NCBI GenBank assembly: GCA_963665155.2
Contig: OY761986.2
Location: forward strand, 2,294,001 to 2,358,000
Reading direction: 5' to 3'
Length of the DNA stretch: 64,000 bases
DNA from: UBA1141 sp963665155
GTDB taxonomy: Bacteria > Chloroflexota > Dehalococcoidia > Lucifugimonadales > UBA3495
Numbering within the stretch: position 1 is the stretch's first letter; each line of letters begins with the position of its first letter. The notes under the pieces are model-generated. The model did no database searches and was not told the DNA's origin. It saw only the letters and a program-made list of their open reading frames with translations. The position numbers and the translations under genes are program-made. Below are positions 9,730 through 19,365 of this stretch, piece after piece.

Positions 9730-11590
9730 AACTCCGGCCGAAAAGTACCCTGACCTAGGCTGTCCCGATATACTGGGCAAGAGATTTAATAAATGGGTGT
9801 GGGAGGTTGAGGATGCTGGGAGTACGGTCGGCGCAACGAGGGCTGCTGGAAGCGGATCACCTGTACCTGGACTATGTGGGCCGGGGCTCCTTCTATGGCT
9901 TCCTGGCCTCCCTGCGGGGACAGCTATTTCGAGACGAAGAGTTCGCCGAGCTATATTGCCCAGACAATGGCCGGGATAGCGTGCCCCCAAGTCTGGTGGC
10001 CACTGCGCTGTTGTTGCAAGCCTACGACAAAGTCAGCGACGCCGAAGCCAAACAGCGGGCGGATTTTGATATCCGGTGGAAGGTGGCGTTGGGGATTGAG
10101 GTGGAGGACCGGCCCTTTGCCAAGAGCACGCTGCAGCTGTTTCGAGCCCAGCTGATCCTCCACGACCGGGTGCGGGCCGTCTTTCAGCGCAGCCTCCAAT
10201 TCGCCCGGCAGACCGGATACCTGAAAGGACGCCGGATGAAGGTGGCGGTAGACACCACCTACATTCTGGGCCGAGGGGCGGTCAAGGACACCTACAACTT
10301 GCTGGCCGACGGCATAGTCCAGGTAGTGCGGGCGCTTTCGGACCTGGATGGGACGCGGCCCGAGGAATGGGCCTTGAGACACGGTCTGGAACTCTACTTT
10401 GGCTCCAGTGTGAAGGGAGAGGCAGAGATTGACTGGGACAACCAGAAAGAGCGGCAAGCCTTACTGCAGAAGATAGTAGCCGATGCCGACCTGGTGTTGG
10501 AGCTGGCCCGTCAGGTCCAGGGTCAGTTCCCCGAGGAGAGCCCCCAGCGCCAGGGTATAGTGGAAGCGGCGGAGTTGCTGGGGCAACTGTTACTGCAGGA
10601 TGTGGAACGCCAGGAGGATGGCCCAGCCCTGAAGGATGGGGTAAGCCGGGACCGCATCCCTTCGGTACACGACCCGGAGATGCGCCACGGCCGTAAAAGC
10701 AGCAGCAAACGCTTCGACGGACATAAGGCTGCCGTGGTGGTGGATACCGATTCCCAACTGGTGACCGCGGTAGACATCCTGCCCGGCAATGCCGGTGACA
10801 ACACTGGAGTCCTGGAACTGGTGGAGCAGAGTGAGGAGAACACGGGCATAGCGGTGGAGGAGACTATCGGGGATGCGGCCTATGGGGATGGCGGGACGCG
10901 GCAGGCCTTTGCCGATGCTGGTCGGACTCTAATAGCCAAGGTGCCGGGTCGCCCTAATAAGGCCTGCTTCCCCAAGGAGGACTTCCAGATCGACTTGGAG
11001 GCAGGAACCTGCACCTGCCCAGCCGGTAATGTTACCCACACCCTGCGGACCTTCGGCACCCGGACCAACCGGTTGGGTCGGACCTACCTGGCCCGGAGTT
11101 TCCAATTCGACCCGGCGGTCTGCGGCGTATGCCCCCTGCGGTCCCAGTGCGTGGCGGCGCGGTACGGGGCGGGACGCACCGTAGCCCTGCATCCCCAAGA
11201 GGCGCTCTTGCAACAAGCCCGGGACTTCCAGCGGAGTGAGGGCTTTGCTGAATACCGTAGGCCGCGCCAGGCGGCCGAGCATCGCCTGGCGCGGCTGGCG
11301 CAACTGGGGGTCCGCCAATCTCGCTACTTCGGCCGAGCCAAGACCCGATTCCAACTACTCATGGCGGCCACGGTGGCCAACCTGACCCTGGTGGCTACCA
11401 AGATGGGGATGATATCTCCGGCTCCAGGCTCCTCTCACGATAAACCGGACCAGCAAGCCCCAGGGTCGCCCATCGTTACTACCCAATTCATATTGGCCGC
11501 AGCCAACTGGGTCACTCTTAGCCTCAGACTTACAGTCCACTGGTTATCCTCCACGCCATCCCGTCACAGCAGGGCTTTTCAGCCGGGTTT
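9730..11590 (+). mobile_element. IS1182-like element, type C copy C1, inserted at CTAG
   Basis: The ends are AACTCCGGCCGAAAAG and, inverted on the right, AAACCCGGCTGAAAAG. CTAG stands on both sides (9726-9729 and 11591-11594). The right CTAG belongs to a type A element: uninterrupted copies read CTCCTAGGGCGC at this place (for example 4064-4075). The left flank is the promoter region of the secreted-protein gene, not the left half of a type A element, so the two flanks come from different loci. Confidence 0.85.
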
Positions 11591-11594
11591 CTAG
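9813..11594 (+). CDS. IS1182-like transposase (type C)
   Basis: About 593 residues, distinct from the type A transposase but with the same architecture. The N-terminal domain has the YCPDNGRDS motif, followed by a DDE domain with Asp in VAVDTTYILG, Asp in ETIGDAAYGDG and a candidate Glu in RQAAEHRLARL. A Cys motif (CGVCPLRSQC) precedes the end. ATG 9813 follows GGGAGG by six bases and is preferred to TTG 9807. The stop codon TAG is formed by the CTAG that flanks the element (TTC TAG), so the last codon depends on the target sequence. A second, damaged copy lies at 32909-34504. Confidence 0.87.
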   Translation: MLGVRSAQRGLLEADHLYLDYVGRGSFYGFLASLRGQLFRDEEFAELYCPDNGRDSVPPSLVATALLLQAYDKVSDAEAKQRADFDIRWKVALGIEVEDRPFAKSTLQLFRAQLILHDRVRAVFQRSLQFARQTGYLKGRRMKVAVDTTYILGRGAVKDTYNLLADGIVQVVRALSDLDGTRPEEWALRHGLELYFGSSVKGEAEIDWDNQKERQALLQKIVADADLVLELARQVQGQFPEESPQRQGIVEAAELLGQLLLQDVERQEDGPALKDGVSRDRIPSVHDPEMRHGRKSSSKRFDGHKAAVVVDTDSQLVTAVDILPGNAGDNTGVLELVEQSEENTGIAVEETIGDAAYGDGGTRQAFADAGRTLIAKVPGRPNKACFPKEDFQIDLEAGTCTCPAGNVTHTLRTFGTRTNRLGRTYLARSFQFDPAVCGVCPLRSQCVAARYGAGRTVALHPQEALLQQARDFQRSEGFAEYRRPRQAAEHRLARLAQLGVRQSRYFGRAKTRFQLLMAATVANLTLVATKMGMISPAPGSSHDKPDQQAPGSPIVTTQFILAAANWVTLSLRLTVHWLSSTPSRHSRAFQPGF

Positions 11595-12718
11595 GGCGCT
11601 ATTTGAAGGAAGAAGACGAGGCGACCCACTACGAGGACGCCCGCACGGGGGAGGGTCGGCGACGCCTTTCGGTCTGTGCCCGGGACCTCTACCGGCTGGT
11701 GGACCGGTTCCATGGCACGACTGCTGCCCAGCTGGAGGAGTACCGGCTGCTGGAGCGGCTGCTGCGGGAGCAGTGCCATGTGGGCAAACACCGGGACGGG
11801 CGCCCCAGGGACGATGACGACGATGCTGGGGAATGCAAGGTGCCCGTGGCCTTGAAGGACCCGAAGCAGGTGTCCGCCGACTCGCTGCAATCGCCCCACG
11901 ACCCGGATGTGACCTACAGCGGCCACAAGGGGAAGGGGTACGAGGTGCAGGTGGCGGAGACCTGCCACGAGGAGAACGCCACCCAGCTCATCACCCACGT
12001 GGAGGTGACCCCCTCGAGTGGGAGCGACACCGACGTGAGCGTGCCGGTCGTTGACGGGCTCGCGGAGCGGAAGGTCCGACCGGACGAGCTCTTCGCCGAC
12101 ACGGCGTATGGGTCGGGCCGCAATGCCTTCGAAGCCTCGCGCCGGGGAACGGAACTGGTGAGCCCGGTGGCGGGGTCGGCGCCGGGGAACTCGCACGAAG
12201 GAGAGGGTGACGGACCACCGCCGCTCACCGCCGCGGACTTTCAGATCGACGTCACAGGGGAGCAGGCCACGGTGTGCCCCGCCGGCCACCCGTCCATCGA
12301 GGAGCACGAGTTGGAGGATGCGCCGGAGCGGGTAGAGGTCCACTTTGCCAGGACAACATGCGAGCCCTGCCCCTTGCGGTCCCGTTGCCCAGTGAAGCTG
12401 GACCGGCGTGCGGGGGCCTACGTCCTCAAGGCGGACCTGGTGAAGGTGAACATCGAGCGGCGCCGGAGGGCCGAGGCCACCGAGGAGTGGCGCAAGCGGT
12501 ATGCCATAAGGGCCGGGATCGAGGGAACGAACTCCGAGCTGAAGCGCGCCCACGGGCTTGGGCGCTTGCGGGTGCGAGGGGGCCGTCGGGTGCGGCTTGC
12601 CGTCTACCTGAAGGCGTTGGCGTGCAACTTCAAGCGGATGGTCCATGCACGCCTGGTGGAGATGGAGAACACGGCTCAGCGGGCGGTCGGGACGGTACCT
12701 GCGGTCACGGCCGCATGA
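11591..12718 (+). pseudogene. IS1182-family transposase, 5'-truncated (copy D)
   Basis: Encodes the C-terminal roughly 375 residues of the type A transposase, beginning at GRYLKEEDE. It includes the second Asp (ELFADTAYGSG), the Cys cluster and the Glu-containing IEGTNSELK. The DUF772 domain and the first catalytic Asp are missing, so it should be inactive. Confidence 0.88.
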
Positions 12719-12905
12719 GGGCGCCGCTCCACAGCTTCCACCGGGTGCCCTGAGCCACGGAAGGGGTACCGCAACGGGATCACGCTTGTCCTGAGCGCGG
12801 CAGATGGTGCGGTGAGGCCAGCAGCCGGCATCCCGTGGCCTCCTCCCTTCCAGGCCCCTTCGCACGCCAGGGTTCATCTCAAACAGGCCTTTTTGCGAGG
12901 GAATC
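11591..12905 (+). mobile_element. IS1182-family element, type A copy D, left part missing
   Basis: Starts exactly at the CTAG that ends type C copy C1 and continues as type A sequence to the intact right terminus (GCGAGGGAATC at 12905). The left roughly 670 bp is absent. With C1 it forms a fused IS pair. Recombination between two type C copies, one sitting in CTAG of a type A element, would explain the arrangement. Confidence 0.87.
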
Positions 12906-13095
12906 AAATCATCGCCCCTTAAATCCGAGTTCTCTCAGCGGTCTCGTTGGGGCGCTTGAACCTGCTCTCAAACCTGCTCTCAGTAGAGGGGGACCAAAGC
13001 GAAAACGAGGTGCTGACGTGGGCCTTCCGTAGCCCAAAACGCGAGCGGTGAAAGGGGCATGCCGTAGCCTGATTCCTAAGATGGAAGGTCGCACA

Positions 13096-13138
13096 TTAAC
13101 TTCGGGCGCAATAACTTTGGGCGTAATTACTTTGGGAA
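13096..13138. repeat. Three imperfect 15-bp direct repeats
   Basis: The units TAACTTCGGGCGCAA, TAACTTTGGGCGTAA and TTACTTTGGGAAAG follow one another between IS copy D and the 3' end of glmS. No function is evident. Confidence 0.5.
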
Positions 13139-13160
13139 AGAACCGGTAGCGCAGGGGTGC

Positions 13161-15023
13161 CTACTCAACGGTCACGGACTTGGCTAGGTTGCGGGGCTGG
13201 TCTACGTCGCAGCCGCGCATCTCGGCGATGTGATAAGCCAGCAACTGTAAAGACACAGTCGTTAGCAAGGGTATCAAGTTTTCCGGTGCGTCGGGAATGT
13301 ACAGTGCTTGGTCGACCTGAGATGCCAGTACTTTATCGCCCTGGGTCAACACCGCCAAAACGACGCCGTCCCTGGCTTTTACTTCTTTTATGTTATTGAC
13401 CATTTTGTCATACATCCGGTCTTTGGGCGCTAACGCCAAGGTGGTCATGGTGCGATCGATTAACGCTATTGGGCCGTGTTTCATTTCCCCCGCAGGAAAC
13501 CCTTCAGCGTGGATGTAGCTGATTTCCTTAAGCTTTAAAGCTCCTTCCATCGCGATGGGAGCATTTATTCCCCGGCCTAGGAAGAGGAAGTTAGCGGAGT
13601 TGTAAAATTCGCGAGCCAGGCGCCGGTATATTTCGGTGTCGGCCAGAATTTCGCCAATTAATCCGGGGCAGCGAGCCAAATTATCCACAAATTCCCTTGC
13701 GGACTGGCGAGACAGTACACCCCTGGCTTGGCCCAAGTACGCAGCTAAGATGTTCAACGTAGTAAGCGAGGCAATAAAGGTTTTGGTGCTGGCAACGCCA
13801 ATCTCGATGCCCGCCCGCATGAACAGCGTGTATTCGGCCAAGCGTGCTGCCTGGCTGTTTTCGGCGTTACAGATGGTTACCAGTCGACCACCCTTATCTT
13901 GGGCGAGGTGCATGGCAGCTACGGTGTCTGCAGTCTCGCCTGATTGGCCAATGGAAATCACCAGCGTTTTATCGTCAATATAGGAATCCCGGTACCGGAA
14001 TTCCGAAGCGCTTTCAGCTTCGGCCGGAAGGCCCGCAAGCTTTTCGATCAAGTTGCGGCCTACTTGGGCGGCGTTGAGGCTGGTTCCGCAACCGATCAGG
14101 ACCACGCGGCGCAGGTCCCTAATTTCGTCGATGGATAATGGCATGCCGGGCAATTCAACCCGGCCGCCCTGGAAGTCGACCCGCTCCCGCATTGCGCTGG
14201 ATACGGCTTGGGGCTGCTCCATGATCTCTTTAAGCATGAAGTGGCGATAGCCGCCCCGGTCTATAAATATGTCTTCGGGGGAAATAGATCGAGTCTGCTT
14301 TTCTAAGGCCTGACCTTCCAAGTCCATGTAGCTGGCGCCATCCCTGGTAACCACGGCCATCTGGCCCGATTCCAGGAAAGCTACGCCGCTGATTACGGCT
14401 TCGTTACGGAACAAGGGAATCAGAGCTGGCAAGTCGCTACCGACTACGCCTTGACCGTCCCGGTGGGCTATCACGATTCCACCGGCATGACCCAGCCTCA
14501 CAGCGCAAATCTTGCCACCGTGGCCTTCTTGGGTGGCCGTGATTGCCTGAGAACCTTTGACCAGTTTACCCATGCGGCGGAAAGCTTCCTCGAAGCTGAG
14601 TTCTTGGTCCATTCCCTCCTCAAGCAAGTGGGTAATGACCTCGGTGTCCGTCTCGGAGTAAAATTGGTGACCTCGTTCCTCCAGAGCGGTTTTCAGCTCC
14701 AGGAAGTTTTCCACTATGCCGTTGTGGACCACGGCAATCCGCCCGTGGCAGTCGGTGTGGGGGTGGGCATTGGCATAGGAGGGTCTGCCATGGGTGGCCC
14801 ACCGAGTGTGGCCCAATCCCACGGAGCCTTTAAGGGAGTCCTCCTGGCCAGGCATTTCCAAGCCGCCGACCTTGCCCACGGTCTTTCGGAACTGGATATC
14901 GCCGGAAGAGTCCACAACTGCTATGCCGGCGCTGTCATAGCCTCGGTACTCGAGCCTGCGAAGCCCTTCCAATATGATGGGCCAAGCTTCTTGATGACCT
15001 ACGTACGCAACTATTCCGCACAA
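13161..15023 (-). CDS. glmS: Glutamine--fructose-6-phosphate aminotransferase (isomerizing)
   Basis: Makes glucosamine-6-phosphate from fructose-6-phosphate and glutamine, the entry step to UDP-GlcNAc and peptidoglycan. The N-terminal glutaminase domain begins (M)CGIVAYVGHQEAW with the nucleophile Cys right after the initiator, followed by RRLEYRGYDSAG and GHTRWATHGRPS. Two SIS domains follow (GCGTSLNAA, SIGQSGETADT; later FLGRGINAPIAMEGALKLKE) and the protein ends in KSVTVE, typical of GlmS. The start is TTG at 15023 with GGAGG seven bases upstream, because Cys must be residue 2; this gives 620 residues. The IS701-family element ends only about 50 bp upstream and its transposase runs in the same direction, so the native promoter may be replaced. 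No glmS ribozyme fits in the remaining space. Confidence 0.96.
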   Translation of the reverse strand: MCGIVAYVGHQEAWPIILEGLRRLEYRGYDSAGIAVVDSSGDIQFRKTVGKVGGLEMPGQEDSLKGSVGLGHTRWATHGRPSYANAHPHTDCHGRIAVVHNGIVENFLELKTALEERGHQFYSETDTEVITHLLEEGMDQELSFEEAFRRMGKLVKGSQAITATQEGHGGKICAVRLGHAGGIVIAHRDGQGVVGSDLPALIPLFRNEAVISGVAFLESGQMAVVTRDGASYMDLEGQALEKQTRSISPEDIFIDRGGYRHFMLKEIMEQPQAVSSAMRERVDFQGGRVELPGMPLSIDEIRDLRRVVLIGCGTSLNAAQVGRNLIEKLAGLPAEAESASEFRYRDSYIDDKTLVISIGQSGETADTVAAMHLAQDKGGRLVTICNAENSQAARLAEYTLFMRAGIEIGVASTKTFIASLTTLNILAAYLGQARGVLSRQSAREFVDNLARCPGLIGEILADTEIYRRLAREFYNSANFLFLGRGINAPIAMEGALKLKEISYIHAEGFPAGEMKHGPIALIDRTMTTLALAPKDRMYDKMVNNIKEVKARDGVVLAVLTQGDKVLASQVDQALYIPDAPENLIPLLTTVSLQLLAYHIAEMRGCDVDQPRNLAKSVTVE

Positions 15024-15071
15024 AAGCAACCTCCAACTTCTTGCCAATTGGCGCTTTAAGTGGCGCGCCAG

Positions 15072-16537
15072 TAGTATTACAACGTCAGTTCAGGGAGGGA
15101 TGTGGGGTGATGCCCGCATGGCGGCGCGGCGCTTGGCATGGGAGCGTTTGGCCCGTTCGTTACTGTCCTGCGTATCCTCAAGCCACCGCAGCAACTCGGT
15201 TGGCCCGAACCGTTCCCGGGGCAGCATTTCCCGCACCACCCGGTAGACCTGCGGCCTCGTGATCCGGGGCATCTTTTTCCCCCCAAGCCTGTTGCAGGCT
15301 CAGCAGAAAAGCTCCGCCCAGCAGGCACAGGGCCACGTGGTGATGCCAGCCAGCCCAGGTGCGGGTCTCGTACTCGTCCAGGCCTACGTCGCTTTTCTCC
15401 GTCTCAAACTCCGTTTCTATACGCCAACGGGAGCCTCCCACGTATGCCAGGGTCTCCAACGGGGTATCCTCCGGAGCATTGGACAGGTAGTAGCGGGGTT
15501 CGCTGCCGTCCCGGTTCCGGCGGTAGACGGCCCAGTGGATTTCGCCGGGCTTGCGCCTGCTGGTCGGTCGCACCCTCTGGGCGCTGAAAAGGTAGCTGCG
15601 TGGCCCCTGGCTTCCCTCGGCCACCGTAATCTCACGCCAGGCCTCCTCCGGCAACTCGTCGCTGCGCTGCTCCATGGTCCGGCGCTGACCGTCTCGCAGC
15701 CTGGGTTTGCGGGGACGCCCGAATCCCTGATACTCCGCACTGGTCCAGGCAGGCTCCGGCGGCCACACCGTAAAGCCGGACGGAACGTCCAGCACGTACC
15801 ACATCCCCAAGGCCGCCAGGCCCTCCCGGAAGGACGGCGACATCCCGAAGGCGTCGTCCGCCGCGACCCATCCAGCCTTCAGGTGGCCCCGCTCCTGCGC
15901 CCGCCCCACCATCTCCAAGGCCAACTCCGTCTTGGACCGGTAGCCCTGCCTATCCTCCGGCACACCCGCCGCCTCACACCGGTCTTTGTCCGAGGTCCAA
16001 CTCTCGGGCAGATACAGCCCCTTGTCCACCAATGCCCGTCCCAACGGGCTGACATAGGCCAGGAACATCCCCGCCTGGCAGTTGGCCACCTTCCCCAGCC
16101 TCCCGCAGTACTGCCGGGCCACTCCCACCGACTTCCTCCCCTGCTTGGGAAAGTCGCTGCCGTCCAGCACCCACACCCCTTCCGGATGCTCCAGCCGGGT
16201 TCCCAGGTACTCCTGCAGCCGTCCTATAATCACCTCATCGTCCCAGGGAGAATCGGTGAGAAACCGCTGCATCCCTCGGGCTGACCCCGGAACCGTCTCC
16301 GACAGGTTCTCAGCGTTGCGCCGCTCCCCAGACTGTACCAGCAGGGCCTGGAGATAATGACCGCTGTGCTCCCGCGTCTCCCGGCGGCCAAACAGCGGCG
16401 CGAAGTAAGCGTGAAAATCCCGAAATGACCCGTACACCTGCTCGAAAGCTGCCGCATCCACATCCCCACCTCACCCGCCTATTCCCTCTCCAGCTACACA
16501 GTCATCCTATCAAACTAACTGACGTTCTAATACTAGT
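15072..16537 (-). mobile_element. IS701-family element
   Basis: Terminal inverted repeats are visible: GTATTACAACGTCAGTT at 15074 and, read on the other strand, GTATTAGAACGTCAGTT ending at 16533. TAGT occurs at both edges (15072-15075 and 16534-16537) and may be the 4-bp target duplication. One transposase gene fills the element on the minus strand. It lies between glmS and an acidic gene remnant. Confidence 0.8.
15090..16461 (-). pseudogene. IS701-family transposase with one C-terminal frameshift
   Basis: DDE_5-type transposase. Catalytic candidates are Asp in WVLDGSDFPKQG, Asp in GWVAADDAFGM and Glu in SRWRIETEFETEK. The frame runs well to LLSLQQAWGEK. A run of six G and five A then shifts the reading; one A fewer would continue as MPRITRPQVYRVVREMLPRE to the stop at 15090, the expected C terminus. 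As written, the main frame instead runs on to 15178 with an unrelated tail. It may be a homopolymer sequencing error, a real mutation or, less likely, programmed slippage. Confidence 0.85.
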
Positions 16538-16748
16538 ATATTGTACGCTACTTTATTATTGGCTATAAGCTTGGTGTTCTACAGACTTTGCTTCAATTAA
16601 CTCCGGTCGCTCCGGTTCAAACGAAAAGGGAGATAATTAATACCCGCATCACCCCAGGCGCCAAAGGACCACGGAAATCGGGCGGCTCAATCTAGGTGCG
16701 CCTCAAATTCGCAACTAGCGACGTTTGGCGTGAAAAGCTTTGGGAGAC

Positions 16749-16914
16749 TTATACCTGGTATTGCCTTTCCAAGTGTGCCAAGAATTCTCGTACCTCGCTG
16801 GCCAAATCCTCGGCTGACACATCCTCTTCGGAATCGGCCAAGTCCTTGAGTTGCTCGTCTACTTCCTCTTCTACGTCGAAGATGTTCCCTAAACTGATCC
16901 CAAGGTGAAAACTA
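16749..16914 (-). pseudogene. Acidic C-terminal gene remnant
   Basis: The minus strand encodes SLGNIFDVEEEVDEQLKDL followed by ADSEEDVSAEDLASEV and REFLAHLERQYQV, then TAA at 16749-16751. The composition (helical, Glu/Asp rich, no stops) looks like a genuine protein end, perhaps of the PAC2/ATP-grasp-like type, but I cannot name the family with confidence. Its 5' part is missing beyond about 16915, where IS630-like sequence begins. Confidence 0.45.
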
Positions 16915-16989
16915 CATAAAGCTAAATCGGCAGGGGAGTTGCGTTAGTCTGTAAAGGAAGTCGGGTGGCGGTGTGTTGGGTATAGGGAT

Positions 16990-17885
16990 ATAAGGCGACT
17001 CCTCGAACGGTGGCGACTGAGTGTAGGCGACGTACGAGAGCGGATGTATCGAGCGGTGACAGCCCGGGAGCGGGAACGCTCTTGGCCCAAGGTTGGACCG
17101 CATTGGTGGTATCCGAGGCGTTAGAACGGGAGCCCACGCCATCGGCACATTGGTCGCTGCCTTCAGCGACAACGGTCCCACAGCCATTGCCTTCCAGCAG
17201 CCGGGTGGTTCTCGCGCCCTCGGCGGGAGCCAGCAAGCCCAACTGAAGGCAGCGATACAGGCTCTGCCCGAAAAGGCGGGAGGCCTTCGTGACGGCGTAT
17301 GCCGCACTCCCCATAGAAGCGCGACAACGAAGCGCGACAACTGAGGGCGAAAATCTTCTTCGCCGACGAGGCCCATTTCCGGGCGGATGCGGAATGGGTA
17401 CTCAAAGGAGAGCCAGCGCTGGTAGATTCGACCAGCCCCCGGTGGGGTGAAAAAGCGAGTTATGATGCGGCGGTGTGCCTGGAAACCGGCGAGGTGGAGA
17501 ATATGGAACTGCAGGGGTACAGCAACGCCGAAACTTCCACCGCCTTCCTGAAGCCAATACGGGAAAAGCAAAGCAACTACGGGAAAAGCACTCCGGACCA
17601 CTGAACGTCGTCTGGGACAACGCTCCAGCCCATCATGGTGATGCCGTGCGTACCTACCTGGCTACCCCCGGCTCGCGCCAGCGATTGGTGAGCCTGCCGG
17701 AATATAGCGCTGATTTCAATGCTGCCGAAGCGATCTGGGACTGGGTACGCGAAGAGGTCACTGCGAACTTGTGCTTGGGCGCCAAAGCCGCGATGCAGGA
17801 AAAATACACTTCTTCTCCCAGTTGGCTTACCGGAGAGATGAGGTCAAACAACGGTGATTCACACAAGCTGCTCGACGACAAAGGG
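16990..17885 (+). pseudogene. IS630-family transposase relic
   Basis: Pieces of an IS630/DDE_3 transposase are spread over several frames. A helix-turn-helix-like part reads AFSDNGPTAIAFQQPGGSR and QQAQLKAAIQALPEKAG. The catalytic parts are KIFFADEAHFRAD (first Asp), LNVVWDNAPAHHGDAV (second Asp) and LPEYSADFNAAEAIWDW (third acidic position). The C-terminal AYRRDEVKQR lies in yet another frame. At least three frameshifts and several stops make it dead. The ends of the element could not be defined. Confidence 0.8.
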
Positions 17886-18442
17886 CGTCGATGCTCCGGC
17901 ACTGCTGAAGGACCCGAAGGGCGACCCATCGCCAAACTGGGTCGTGTCGGAGTTTAACCAGAAGCAAGGAGCAAGCGCGCCCAAAGCTGACCCATCGGGA
18001 TGCAATGGCGGGCCAGCCGTGCGTGTCCAGGTTGCTAGGTTCACATAAATTAGCCAATTGACGCTGGCCCCTTAGACAAACCGTACGGTCCTTTTATCCA
18101 AGGAGACTATATTGGGTCGCTGGTGGGAGTTTCGAAGGCTTGGGCATTTGTTGAACCAGGCGTAAGGCATTTGTCTTAGGTCTTATATACTCGGTCTTAT
18201 ATACTATGAAAGCCGGCGGTCCGGAAGGGTTGAGGCCCGGAAGGTGCGTCGGTTGGGGGAAGTTCCGTTAGGTGGGAAAACAAGAGGTACGGAAGTCCGG
18301 TTTCTTGGGAAATGAGATGCTCAAAACCCGCTTGCAACCGGTGCTGCCGTTGTGATAATGTGGCCGGTAATAAAGCCAAGCCAAATCGTGCTAAGCCAAA
18401 CAGGGCTAGCTAAACAGGGCAAAGCCAAACAGGAGAAGAAAG
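17886..18442. other. Intergenic, no gene recognised
   Basis: No frame here has a recognisable product. Just upstream of the VOC gene, short AAGCCAAACAGG-like units repeat several times (about 18370-18435) and lead into the ribosome site AGGAGAAG. Confidence 0.4.
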
Positions 18443-18955
18443 ATGAGCTACACGCCTAAATCGCTAGGTCACGTAAACATTTATGTGCGCAACGCTGAGC
18501 GCTCCCAAAAGTGGTATGAAGAGGTACTGGGGCTTCACACCTATGATTTCGTCCCCGGACGCGCCGCCTTCATGTCGGCGGACAAAGAAATCTCCCACGA
18601 AATCGCTTTGATGGAAGTCGGCGAAAATGCTCTCGGACCGCAAAGTGGGCAGGTCGGCCTGAACCACATGGCCTGGTACATGCATAGCCTGGATGACCTG
18701 AAAGAGCTATACCAGCGTCTGCAAGACTTGAACGTGACCATTGACCGTGTGTCCGACCACGGTCTCTCCATTGGGATTTATCTCAAAGACCCGGACGGCA
18801 ACGGAATCGAGGTCTCTTATGAGATGCCCCGAAGTGAGTGGGAGCGAGAAGAAAACCTATTCATGAGCGGCGGCGCTACTCAGAAAGGCCGCCTGCCCGG
18901 ACCGTGGGACGAGGCGATTGCCAAAGCCGACGCTGCCGCCGTTGCCGCTAGATAA
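18443..18955 (+). CDS. VOC family protein (glyoxalase/extradiol dioxygenase fold)
   Basis: A 170-residue protein of the vicinal oxygen chelate superfamily. It begins LGHVNIYVRNAERSQKWYEE, with the first metal-ligand His in GHVNIYV, continues with GLNHMAWYMHSLDDL as the second His region, and has the typical DPDGNGIEVSYE with the third (Glu) ligand near residue 125. The family includes ring-cleavage dioxygenases and glyoxalases; the substrate is not readable. AGGAGAAG precedes the ATG and a strong terminator follows, so it is probably a single-gene unit. Confidence 0.9.
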   Translation: MSYTPKSLGHVNIYVRNAERSQKWYEEVLGLHTYDFVPGRAAFMSADKEISHEIALMEVGENALGPQSGQVGLNHMAWYMHSLDDLKELYQRLQDLNVTIDRVSDHGLSIGIYLKDPDGNGIEVSYEMPRSEWEREENLFMSGGATQKGRLPGPWDEAIAKADAAAVAAR

Positions 18956-18983
18956 CTAACGGCCCACGCCAATCAGAACAATC

Positions 18984-19016
18984 GGGGGGTGCCAGAGCGC
19001 ACCCCCCTTGTATTTT
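18984..19016 (+). terminator. Rho-independent terminator after the VOC gene
   Basis: Perfect nine-bp stem GGGGGGTGC/GCACCCCCC (18984-18992 and 18999-19007) with a six-base loop, followed by TTGTATTTTT. Confidence 0.88.
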
Positions 19017-19054
19017 TCGGATTTATTTTCAGTCGTGGTTATTTCTAGCCGGGC

Positions 19055-19365
19055 CTACTTCCAGTCGGAATCCGGCGGCCAAATGTTGTGGCTGCCTCTG
19101 GCTGCGCCTTGAGGTCCATCCTCCCGCCAGTCTTTGATGCTCTATAATAACTTGAGCAGGTGTGGGGTGCCTTCAGGTGGGTTTGGAACGCGGCCTCGTC
19201 CTTGTAGACCTCGTACAACCACACCAGATTTCAGTCGCCCGCGTCCTGAATTACATCGAAGCGAAAGCAGCCCGCCTCGTCCCTCACCGACGCTTTGGCG
19301 TCTTCCAGAAGAGCTTCCACGAACTCCTCTTTGTGCCCTTCTTTGATTTTCATGGATGCAATTAT
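19055..19365 (-). pseudogene. Antibiotic biosynthesis monooxygenase-like gene, body (split by IS copy E and decayed)
   Basis: Small ABM-fold protein. Joining 21363-21349 with this stretch after removal of IS copy E and one AATTAT gives MYVIIASMKIKEGHKEEF, then VEALLEDAKASVRDEAG and CFRFDVIQDAGD. An in-frame TGA follows, then the conserved NLVWLYEVYKDEAAFQTHLK, a frameshift after KAPH, a TAG, and the typical end NIWPPDSDWK with the stop at 19055. The gene was thus damaged by several independent lesions besides the IS. The start codon with AGGAGG upstream lies at 21361-21363, beyond the element. Confidence 0.85.

Noticed and set aside
15024..15072. glmS ribozyme/riboswitch upstream of glmS
   Set aside because: Only about 50 bp separate the start codon from the IS border, too short for the ribozyme, and no matching core was seen.
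15170..15300. Programmed frameshift in the IS701 transposase at GGGGGGAAAAAG
   Set aside because: The required shift is +1 (or -2), not the -1 expected for such a slippery stretch, and IS701 transposases are normally one frame. A homopolymer error or mutation is more likely, though not proven.
12906..19365. Composite transposon carrying glmS between type A copies D and E
   Set aside because: Copy D lacks its left end, copy E has its own target duplication, and no duplication encloses the pair. GlmS is a housekeeping gene.
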